Shown here piece after piece: positions 55,303-62,648 of a DNA stretch of 64,000 nucleotides. This DNA comes from Janthinobacterium lividum. Lineage in GTDB: Bacteria > Pseudomonadota > Gammaproteobacteria > Burkholderiales > Burkholderiaceae_D. The DNA lies in NCBI RefSeq assembly GCF_034424625.1, contig NZ_CP139977.1, positions 310,001 to 374,000 of the forward strand. Reading direction: 5' to 3'. The notes under the pieces are model-generated. The model worked only from the letters and a program-made list of their open reading frames with translations. It was not told the DNA's origin and did no database searches. A program made the position numbers and the translations under genes. Within the stretch, counting starts at the first letter, position 1; every line of letters begins with the position of its first letter.

Positions 55303-57459
55303 TTACAGCTTCAGGCGCAAGGTCACCGCCAGGGCGCGCGGTTCACCGATCACGTTGCCGTTCTGCGGCGTATTGATGCGCTGGTAGTAATGGCGGTCGA
55401 ACAGGTTGCTGACATTGAGCGCCAGGGTGGCGCGCGCGCTGATGGCCCAGGCGGCATGCGCATCGACGGTGGCATAGCCGCCCTGCGCCAGCTGGGCGCC
55501 GCCCAGCACCGCGAAGCTGTTGTAGAAGCGGCTGACGGCCGTCACGCCGCCGCCGACGCTGAAGCGGTTCCAGTCGCCGGCAAACGCGTAGTTGCTGCCA
55601 AAGCGCAGCATGTGCCGCGGCGCGATGGCTGAAAAGGCGCTGGAATCGAGTCCGTCCAGGCTTTCCAGCTCATGCGAATTGATGTAGGTATAGCCGCCAT
55701 ACACATCCCAGCCTGGCAGCGGGCGTCCGTTGACCTGGGCTTCCACTCCCTGGTTGCGCGTCTTGCCGCGGGCGATGTAGTAATCGACGCCGTCCGGCAC
55801 CAGCACGGACTGGGCGCGGCCGTTTTCGCTGACGCGGAACAGCGCCAGCGAGCCGCTCAGCGCGCGGTCAACGCTTTCGCCCTTGACACCGAGCTCGTAC
55901 TGCTTGCCCTTCAGGGGATTGAGCGGCGTGCCGTCGCGCCCGGCGAATGCCTGCGGCTGGAACACGTCGACATAGCTGGCGTACAGCGAGTAGTCGCGGC
56001 TCAGGTCATAGATCAGGCCCACTTGCGGCGAGATTTTGCCGGTCGCCTCGTTGCGGCTCTCCACGGAGCTGTCCCGCGTATAGTCCTGCGTGCGGCCCTT
56101 CCACCACGACGCGCGCGCGCCCAGCACCAGGGTCAGCGGATCGGTAATACTGAAACGCGCATTCGTGTAGACGCCATACTGTTCTGAGCGCAGGTTCTGC
56201 CCTTCCCCCAGCGGCAGGAAGTCGGGGCGGGGGAAGTCGTGGCGCGGCTGGAAGATATCGACCTTCTCATCGAATTCGCCCCGGTAGTACGGCGAGGCGA
56301 AGCGCATGCTGTTGTAGTTGGCGCCCACCAGCAGCTGGTGGCGGCGGCCGAACAGCGCGAACGGCCCGCCGGCGTTCAGGTCGACGCCATACTGGCGCTG
56401 GCGGTCCTTGCCGCCGCCCACGTACAGCTGCACCAGATTGTCAGCCGGGTCGATCGGGTTCCACGGATAGGCCTGGATGCGATCGAGGCCGATTTCCTGC
56501 CAATTGGCGGACAGGCGTCCGCTCCAGCCATTGGCCATCTTGTGCTCGAGTTCAGCGAAGGCGTTGGTGGTGCGGTACTGGTCCAGGTTGAAATTGGCGC
56601 CGATATTCGTCTTGCGCGGTATGTTGGGCAGCGACAGCACCGGCTTGCCGCTCGACAGGTCGAGCATGGCGGGATAATTCCACGGCTGTTCGGCGGCGCG
56701 CACGTATTGCGTGCTGGCGCCCACGGTCAGGCGCGTGGCCGGACTGAATGTGTAGTCGGCCACGCCATACAGCGTGTGGCTGCGCTCATGCGCATCATCA
56801 TAGAAAAAGTCCTTGTCCTGCAGCACGCCGACCACGCGGCCGCGCAAGGTGCCCTCGGCATTCAGGGCCGAACCCACGTCGAATTCCGCGCGGCGCTTGT
56901 TCCAGGATCCCAGGCTCAGCTCGGCCGTGGCGCGCAGCTCGTCGGTCGGGCGCTTGCGCACCAGGTTGATGCTGCCGCCCGTGCCGCTGGTGCCCGCATA
57001 CAGCGCGGCTGGCCCCTTGAGCACTTCGACGCGCTCGAACAGGGCCAGGTCGGACGAGGCGCTGACGCGGAAATCGTAGGTCGTGGGCACGCCGTCGAGC
57101 TGCACCGAATTGATTTCATAGCCGCGCGAATAAAAGATGGCCCGGTTGGCATCCTTGTTCTCCACCGTCACGCCCGGCGTGTGGCGCAAGGCGTCGGACA
57201 GGGTGCCGAGGTTCTGCTGCTCGATCTGATCGCGCGTGACCACGCTGACCGATTGCGCGATTTCGCGCATCGCCAGCGGCAGCTTGGAGCCGACGCGCAC
57301 GCGCGGATTGCCGCTTGATTCGTCGGCGCTGCCGCTGACCACCACTTCCTTCAGGGTCACCTCGTCCTGCTGCGCCCAGGCGGCCCCAGCGGCCGAGAAG
57401 GCCGAGAATGCGGACAGCAGCGCCATGCGCCGGGCGCCTCTATTTTTTACTGCGGACAT
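55303..57459 (-). CDS. TonB-dependent siderophore receptor (FhuE/FoxA type)
   Basis: This 718-residue outer-membrane receptor starts at ATG 57459, because GAGGAG lies 6 nt before it and directly abuts the earlier ATG. The signal peptide contains MALLSAFSAFSAAGAAWAQ. The TonB box region is near DEVTLKEVVVSG. The plug (about 60-170) has SVSVVTRDQIEQQNLGTLSD and RGYEINSVQLDGVPT, and the 22-strand barrel ends in ALAVTLRLKL with the typical terminal aromatic/hydrophobic pattern. The plug motifs are those of receptors for hydroxamate siderophores. It lies between the monooxygenase and NRPS genes and should import the cluster's ferric siderophore. Confidence 0.93.
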   Translation of the reverse strand: MSAVKNRGARRMALLSAFSAFSAAGAAWAQQDEVTLKEVVVSGSADESSGNPRVRVGSKLPLAMREIAQSVSVVTRDQIEQQNLGTLSDALRHTPGVTVENKDANRAIFYSRGYEINSVQLDGVPTTYDFRVSASSDLALFERVEVLKGPAALYAGTSGTGGSINLVRKRPTDELRATAELSLGSWNKRRAEFDVGSALNAEGTLRGRVVGVLQDKDFFYDDAHERSHTLYGVADYTFSPATRLTVGASTQYVRAAEQPWNYPAMLDLSSGKPVLSLPNIPRKTNIGANFNLDQYRTTNAFAELEHKMANGWSGRLSANWQEIGLDRIQAYPWNPIDPADNLVQLYVGGGKDRQRQYGVDLNAGGPFALFGRRHQLLVGANYNSMRFASPYYRGEFDEKVDIFQPRHDFPRPDFLPLGEGQNLRSEQYGVYTNARFSITDPLTLVLGARASWWKGRTQDYTRDSSVESRNEATGKISPQVGLIYDLSRDYSLYASYVDVFQPQAFAGRDGTPLNPLKGKQYELGVKGESVDRALSGSLALFRVSENGRAQSVLVPDGVDYYIARGKTRNQGVEAQVNGRPLPGWDVYGGYTYINSHELESLDGLDSSAFSAIAPRHMLRFGSNYAFAGDWNRFSVGGGVTAVSRFYNSFAVLGGAQLAQGGYATVDAHAAWAISARATLALNVSNLFDRHYYQRINTPQNGNVIGEPRALAVTLRLKL

Positions 57460-57495
57460 CAACATCTCCTCGAATCGTGCATGAAAAATCGGATT

Positions 57496-58836
57496 TCAAC
57501 AGGCGTGCGCGCTTTCCCTGCTGGCGCGGGCGCCAGCCCCGGCGACGGGATGGCCCCATTGGCGGCGCTGCTCCAGCATGGCCTCGGCGATCTCCTGCGA
57601 GCGGATCGCCAGCACCGACAGCAGGGTATCGCTCAGGCCATGCGTGTCTTCGCAGCAGCCCTGCAGGAAGATGCCCGCCGCGCAGTCCTGCGGTCCGCGC
57701 AGCCGGTAGTCGCGCGCCACGTCGCCGGCGTCGAACCACTGTGCCAGCGGCGCCAGCAAACGCCGGTGCGTCTGGCGCTGGTAGCCGGTGGCCAGCACCA
57801 CGGCGTCGTAGCGGCAAAGGCCCGTTGCGATGGAGGGGCCGCCATCGCCATGGCGCAGCTCCGCCAGCAAAGCGCCGTCGTCGGCGCCGCGCAGGCTGGC
57901 CACTTCATGCTCGAACAGCACGCGGTGGCGTTCGCTGCCGCGCACCTTCTGCTGGTACAGCAAGTCGTAGATGCGCTCGATGAGACCCGTGTCGACCACC
58001 GCGTAATTGGTGTTGCTGAGGTCATCGATCAGGCTGCGCCGCGCGTCGGAACTGCGCTGGTACACATAATCCGTATATTCGGGATTGAAGATCTGGTTGA
58101 CGAAGGCGCTGTCGTCGGCCGGGCGCAGCACGGCGTTGCGCGCGATCAGATCGACCTGCATGCCGGGGCCGCGCGCGGTCAGGTCGAGAAAAATCTCGGC
58201 CGCGCTCTGTCCCGCGCCGACCACGGCCACGCGGCGCGGCGCCGGCAAGGCGGCCAGCCCGGCCAGGTAGCGCGAGGAATGAAACACGCGCGCGTCGTCG
58301 CGCCAGGCGCCGAACAACGGCGGGATGTGCGGCGCACCGCCCACGCTGAGCACCACGTTGCGCGCATGGCGCAGGCGCTCGGCGCCGCCATGCTGGCGCG
58401 AGCGCACGCACAGATGATCGAGCACGCCATCGCGCAGCACCGGCTCGACCGCCACCACTTCTTCGCCGTAATGGCAATCGGCCGCGAAACGCCCCGCCGC
58501 CCAGCGCAGGTAGTCGTTGAATTCGTGGCGGCTCGGATAAAACGTCTTCAGGTTGATGAAATCCTGCAGGCGCCCGTGCTGCTGCAGGTAATTGATGAAG
58601 GTGTAGGGGCTGGCCGGATTGCGCAGGGTGACCAGGTCCTTCAGGAACGAGATCTGCATGCGGCTGTCGTCGAGCAGCATGTCGCCGTGCCAGACGAAGT
58701 CGGGCTTCTGCTCGATGAAACAGGCATCGAGCGCGCCATCGGCGGGGGCCGCCTCGCGCAGGGCGATGGCCAGTGCCAGGTTGGACGGGCCGAAGCCGAT
58801 GCCGATCAGGTCATGCACGAGGTAATTGGCTTGCAT
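57496..58836 (-). CDS. L-ornithine N5-monooxygenase-like hydroxylase
   Basis: This 446-residue FAD/NADPH enzyme would hydroxylate the side-chain amine of ornithine (or lysine), the first step to hydroxamates. The FAD motif is GIGFGPSNLALAI (about 13), the substrate-side signature is MQISFLKDLVTLRNPASPY (about 60-80), the NADPH motif is VVGAGQSAAEIF (about 205), and ATGY lies near 350. The MQISFLKDL/RNPTSPY segment is that of ornithine rather than lysine hydroxylases as I know them (PvdA-like). ATG 58836 lies 2 nt after the upstream stop; the GTG at 58842 would overlap it. Confidence 0.9.
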   Translation of the reverse strand: MQANYLVHDLIGIGFGPSNLALAIALREAAPADGALDACFIEQKPDFVWHGDMLLDDSRMQISFLKDLVTLRNPASPYTFINYLQQHGRLQDFINLKTFYPSRHEFNDYLRWAAGRFAADCHYGEEVVAVEPVLRDGVLDHLCVRSRQHGGAERLRHARNVVLSVGGAPHIPPLFGAWRDDARVFHSSRYLAGLAALPAPRRVAVVGAGQSAAEIFLDLTARGPGMQVDLIARNAVLRPADDSAFVNQIFNPEYTDYVYQRSSDARRSLIDDLSNTNYAVVDTGLIERIYDLLYQQKVRGSERHRVLFEHEVASLRGADDGALLAELRHGDGGPSIATGLCRYDAVVLATGYQRQTHRRLLAPLAQWFDAGDVARDYRLRGPQDCAAGIFLQGCCEDTHGLSDTLLSVLAIRSQEIAEAMLEQRRQWGHPVAGAGARASRESAHAC

Positions 58837-58838
58837 GG

Positions 58839-59930
58839 TCACTCGCTTCGCGTGGCAAGGTGGTTGAAATAGGACAGATCATGCTCCCCCACGCCGGGCG
58901 GCACCAGGCGCCGCTCGCCGAAGAAGCGCTCGCGCAGCAGGGTCACCAGCATGGCCCGCTTGTGCGGGAAGTCGAATTCCTTGATCTTGGCAAAGCCGTT
59001 GCGGTCCAGGTTGTTGATCTGCTGCTGGTGATCGGCGCGCGGCTCGCCGACGATGCGCTGGGTGCGCACGTCGTCGAGGAAGATGTAGTGCATCAGCGAC
59101 GGCAGCCAGGCCGTCACCCAGGGACGGCCGCGCACGTCTTCCTCGCCGATCAGCACATGCCAGCCACGGTCGAAGTCCGCCGCCTCGCAATACGGGCCGA
59201 TGCGGTTTTCCTTGGCCCAGTAGACCTCGAAATAGCCGAACGGCCTGCCGCCCGCGCAGCCGATCAGCGGCAGCATGTGCGGGTCCGCCTGCAATTGCTC
59301 CAGATAGGTGCGGTGCCTGGCCAGGTCGCCCTCCTCCTGCCAGAACTGCGCTACGCGCGGATCGTTCATCCAGCGGTGGAAGGTGGCCAGGTCGTTGCCG
59401 ATATCGACGGTGCGCAGCGACAGCACCTGGTTTAGCCAGGGAATGTGGCGCGCATACACCTGGCCGGACGGCTTGGGCGCGCGCAGCGGATGGCGCTGGC
59501 CATTGCTCATCACATATTGCAGCGGATAGGCGCCGGCACCTGGCCGCGTCAGCCAGACGCCCGACTCTTGCCAGAACCGCTGGACCGGCAGTTGCAGCAG
59601 GCCGGCGCCGTCGTCCAGCGCCGCACCCTGCAGCAGCTGGGCGGCCAGCGCCGCAGGCGCACCCGCCAGCTGCAGGCCGGCTTCGCCCGGATACAGCGCG
59701 AATGCCGTCTCACAGGCGGCCAATGCCGCGTCGCGCGCCAGCGCGCCTTCGCCGCCGGACTGCAGGGCGAGCTGCAGCCCCGACGCGGCACCGGCCATCC
59801 GCCAGCGCTGCACGGCGACGCCGTCCAGCATGACGATCAATTGCGCGCCATCGACGGCGGTATGCAGGGCCGCCGCTCCGGCGCGCTGCGTGACGAACTC
59901 CCTCGGGTGATGCTGTGCGGTCTCGGCCAT
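58839..59930 (-). CDS. IucB/AlcB-type N-acyltransferase (GNAT)
   Basis: This 363-residue protein is started at ATG 59930 (MAETAQHHPREFVTQRAGAA), with GAGGAT about 9 nt upstream. The N-terminal half is a divergent GNAT-like domain. The C-terminal half (about 175-350) carries the conserved IucB signature: NDPRVAQFWQEEG, GYFEVYWAKENRIG, WHVLIGEEDVRGRPW and RIVGEPRADHQQQINNL. It would acetylate (or otherwise acylate) the hydroxylated amine made by the neighbouring monooxygenase to give the hydroxamate. No formyltransferase is visible, which favours acetyl over formyl. Confidence 0.9.
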   Translation of the reverse strand: MAETAQHHPREFVTQRAGAAALHTAVDGAQLIVMLDGVAVQRWRMAGAASGLQLALQSGGEGALARDAALAACETAFALYPGEAGLQLAGAPAALAAQLLQGAALDDGAGLLQLPVQRFWQESGVWLTRPGAGAYPLQYVMSNGQRHPLRAPKPSGQVYARHIPWLNQVLSLRTVDIGNDLATFHRWMNDPRVAQFWQEEGDLARHRTYLEQLQADPHMLPLIGCAGGRPFGYFEVYWAKENRIGPYCEAADFDRGWHVLIGEEDVRGRPWVTAWLPSLMHYIFLDDVRTQRIVGEPRADHQQQINNLDRNGFAKIKEFDFPHKRAMLVTLLRERFFGERRLVPPGVGEHDLSYFNHLATRSE

Positions 59931-60001
59931 GTTGATATCCTCGTTCTGAATCGCGAATGGGGGTGCAGCTAACAGGTAATCGGTAATAGACAAGGACCGC
60001 A

Positions 60002-61660
60002 TCAGGCCGCGCTCAGGTCAGCCGCGATGTCGCGCACGCCGCGCGCCACGGCCAGCGGCTGCAGCACGCCGCCGTCGCAGCGCAGCACGCGGTCGGCCAC
60101 GCCGAAGTAGCGGTCGTCATGGCTGATGGCGATGACGGTCTTGCCGCCGCGGCGCAGCTCCGGCAGCAGCTCGCGGTAAAAGAAGTCGCGGAAAGGCGGG
60201 TCCTGGTCCGCCGCCCATTCGTCGAGCAGCAGGATGGGGCGCTGCTCCACGTGCGCCATCAGCAGCGCCAGGCGCTTGCGCTGTCCCTGCGACAGGCGCA
60301 CGGTGGACAGGCGGCCATCGTGCAGCGTCACCTTGCGCTCCAGGCGCAAGCGCTGCAAAAAGGCCTGCGCCAGCACCGGGTCGAAAGTGCCCAGCGGCCC
60401 GACCAGCCCCTGGAACAGGTGGAAATTGGAAAAAACGGTGGAAAAGTGGCTGCGGTACCAGGCACTGTTGCCGGTGCCGGCCGGTGTGCCCAGCAGCTCG
60501 ATGCGTCCTGCGGACGGCTGGTACAAGCCCGTGAGGATGCGCGCCAGGGTCGATTTTCCGCTGCCGTTGCCGCCGACGATGAAGAGGATTTCTCCCGACG
60601 TCAGCTGCAGGTTGACGGGCCCCAGGCGGAAGCCGTATTCATCGCTCGCATGCGGATATTCGTATTGCACGTCCTGCAACAGCAGCAGCGGCAGGCCGGG
60701 CGCCACGGGCGCGGCGGCAGGCTGCACGTCGAAGCCTGCCCGGTGCGCCTCGAGCGCCAGGCTGTCGATCTTTTCCAGCGCCACGCTGCCGGACAACAGC
60801 ATGGGCAAGCCTTCGACCAGGTCGTTCAACGGCATGCGCAGGAACATCAGCACCAGCACGAAGGCCACCACGGCCTGCGCCGGCACGGCGAAATAATCGC
60901 CGGCGACGAACATCAGCCCGGCCAGGCCGAGAATCAGCACGGCGCCCCAGTTCAGGCTGAAAATCCAGTAGCGGTCGGCGCGCACTTCCAGCTGGCGCGC
61001 GCGTTCGGCCGCCGGCGTGAAGTCCTGTTCGAAAAACAGCTGCTTGCGGGTGGCGTTCAGGGCCAGCTCGCAGCGCCCTTCGATGGCGCCTTCGTAGCCG
61101 GCAAAGATCGCGTCGTCCGTCTCGCGCACCTGCTTCATCAGCGCGCGCATGCGCAGCATCATGACTTGCGCAAACAGGGCACCTCCGCCCACGGCGAGTA
61201 TCGTCAGCAGGAACAGCTGCCACGACAGCCACGCCAGGTAGGCGAAGCCGCCCAGCACCAGCACGCCGTTGTACAGCACGAAGGGCAGGCGGTTGAAGGC
61301 CATGCCGATGGCCGCCACGTCCTTGGTCAGCGCCGCATACAGGGCCGCCGCGCCGATCTGCTCGAGGCGCTCGATGCCCGTGTCGAGCACGCGCTTGAGC
61401 ATGACCAGGCGCATTTCATACACCACCCGGTGGCCGAGTGCCGTCAGCAGGGCCTGGGAAGCGAAACCGCACACGAACAGCACCAGCAGCAAGGCGGCAA
61501 AGACCAGGGCCCAGTGCGCGCCAGGCACCGCCGGCGCGGCGATGCGCTGGTTGATCGCACTGATCAGGCCTATGCCAGCGAGCGCGCTGCACACACTGGC
61601 CACGGAAGTGAGCACCAGCAACACGCGGAAGCGCCGGATCAGGGACAGAAAAACGTTCAT
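60002..61660 (-). CDS. cyclic-peptide/siderophore export ABC transporter (PvdE/SyrD-like)
   Basis: This 552-residue half-transporter has about six membrane helices in residues 15-300 (LLVLTSVASVCSALAGIGLI, WALVFAALLLVLFVCGFASQ, LFLLTILAVGGGALFAQVM) and a nucleotide-binding domain (about 335-552). Walker A is VGGNGSGKSTLARIL, the signature is RLSQGQRKRLALL, and Walker B is PILLLDEWAADQDP. This is the SyrD/PvdE family that moves siderophore peptides across the inner membrane. ATG 61660 has GAGG 8 nt upstream. It is the first gene of the minus-strand operon, next to the Fur-like sites. Confidence 0.92.
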   Translation of the reverse strand: MNVFLSLIRRFRVLLVLTSVASVCSALAGIGLISAINQRIAAPAVPGAHWALVFAALLLVLFVCGFASQALLTALGHRVVYEMRLVMLKRVLDTGIERLEQIGAAALYAALTKDVAAIGMAFNRLPFVLYNGVLVLGGFAYLAWLSWQLFLLTILAVGGGALFAQVMMLRMRALMKQVRETDDAIFAGYEGAIEGRCELALNATRKQLFFEQDFTPAAERARQLEVRADRYWIFSLNWGAVLILGLAGLMFVAGDYFAVPAQAVVAFVLVLMFLRMPLNDLVEGLPMLLSGSVALEKIDSLALEAHRAGFDVQPAAAPVAPGLPLLLLQDVQYEYPHASDEYGFRLGPVNLQLTSGEILFIVGGNGSGKSTLARILTGLYQPSAGRIELLGTPAGTGNSAWYRSHFSTVFSNFHLFQGLVGPLGTFDPVLAQAFLQRLRLERKVTLHDGRLSTVRLSQGQRKRLALLMAHVEQRPILLLDEWAADQDPPFRDFFYRELLPELRRGGKTVIAISHDDRYFGVADRVLRCDGGVLQPLAVARGVRDIAADLSAA

Positions 61661-61731
61661 GCAAACAGCCTCGAAATCAGAAGGACATCAGTGAGAGAAG
61701 TAGTGCTGAATCAGTTGCAGTTGATATTGAT

Positions 61732-61767
61732 GAGAATAAGAATGAGAATAAGAATGCGAATGAGAAT
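61732..61767. promoter_or_regulatory. six tandem 6-bp GAGAAT-type units
   Basis: Units GAGAAT, AAGAAT, GAGAAT, AAGAAT, GCGAAT, GAGAAT follow each other without gaps between the divergent ABC transporter and FhuF-like genes. They resemble the GATAAT hexamer of extended Fur sites and would give a long polymer-binding surface for Fur. They lie 70-110 nt upstream of the transporter start. Confidence 0.6.
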
Positions 61768-61796
61768 GCTTCACATTTACATTTAATTGATAATAG

Positions 61797-61812
61797 ATGA
61801 GAATTGTTATTA
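61797..61812. promoter_or_regulatory. Fur-box-like site in the divergent siderophore promoter
   Basis: ATGAGAATTGTTATTA, preceded by GATAAT at 61789, is close to the Fur consensus ATGAGAATTATTATCA, with about two mismatches in 16. It lies about 50 nt upstream of the FhuF-like gene and about 140 nt upstream of the transporter gene. Iron-dependent repression in both directions is inferred. Confidence 0.7.
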
Positions 61813-61861
61813 CCGCAACCAAAGCATGTATTTATTTATATGCGCATGCCACGAAGAATCG

Positions 61862-62638
61862 ATGACCATGTCCCTGCCCCTGCAAGCCCCTGGCCCGCAC
61901 CATTGCCTGATCGGCCCCCTGCCCCAACTGTTCCAGGGCGAGCTGGCCGCGTACGGCGCGGCGCTGGCCGTCGCCGACGCCGTCATCCCCGCGGGCACCT
62001 CGCTCGATGCCTTCCTCGACGGCCCGCAGCTGCAGGCGGCGCTGGCCCTGTTTGCCCTGCGTTTTCCCGGCGCCCATCCCAAGGCGCTGGCGTCGACCTG
62101 GTCCAAGCTGTACTTCAACGCCCTGCTCGTGCCCGTGCTGGCGGCATCGGCCGCCTGCGGCTGGTGCTTCCCCCTCGCCCCCGGGCGCGTGCGTTTCCTG
62201 GCCGGCGCCGATGGCGCGCCGTTGCGCTTCCTGCTGGAAGACGAAGGCGCGGCACGGCCTGGCCTGGACAGCGCCGCGCGCCTGCAGCCGCTGGTGCGCG
62301 GCCACATGGCGCCGGTGGTCGACGCGCTGGCCAGGCAATGCCGCTTGGCGCCGCGCCTGCTCTGGAACAATGCCGCCGTGATCGCAGAAGAAACGCTGCT
62401 GCAATGCCGGTTGCTGATGGGATCGCAGCCGCGCATCGCCGCCGACCTGGACTTCCTGTGCGCCACGGCGCAGTGGCCGGACCAGCTGGCCAACCCCATG
62501 CACCAGCCCACGCGCCTGGTCGAAAATGTGCGCCAGCGCCAGCTATGCTGCCTGCGCTACCGGCTGCAGCTCGATTTTTGCGCCGACTGCCCGCTCGACT
62601 GCCGGCAGCGCCAGGCGGCGCAACGCAAGCTCGCCTAG
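61862..62638 (+). CDS. fhuF: FhuF-type siderophore-iron reductase
   Basis: This protein of about 258 residues starts MTMSLPLQAPGPHHCLIGPL (ATG 61862; ATG 61868 also possible). It is a soluble FhuF-like protein with FALRFPGAHPKALASTWSKL and ILWNNAA-type core (RLLWNNAAVIAEE). A C-terminal [2Fe-2S] motif, CCLRYRLQLDFCADC (C-C-x10-C-x2-C), is intact. It would release iron from the imported ferric siderophore by reduction in the cytoplasm. It is divergent from the transporter operon and shares the Fur-like site. Confidence 0.88.
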   Translation: MTMSLPLQAPGPHHCLIGPLPQLFQGELAAYGAALAVADAVIPAGTSLDAFLDGPQLQAALALFALRFPGAHPKALASTWSKLYFNALLVPVLAASAACGWCFPLAPGRVRFLAGADGAPLRFLLEDEGAARPGLDSAARLQPLVRGHMAPVVDALARQCRLAPRLLWNNAAVIAEETLLQCRLLMGSQPRIAADLDFLCATAQWPDQLANPMHQPTRLVENVRQRQLCCLRYRLQLDFCADCPLDCRQRQAAQRKLA

Positions 62639-62648
62639 AAACCTAGGC
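62633..62648. other. inverted repeat containing both convergent stop codons
   Basis: GCCTAG AAAC CTAGGC holds the TAG of the FhuF-like gene and, on the other strand, the TAG of the NRPS gene. The arms are only 6 bp, so a weak bidirectional terminator is possible but unproven. Confidence 0.5.
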
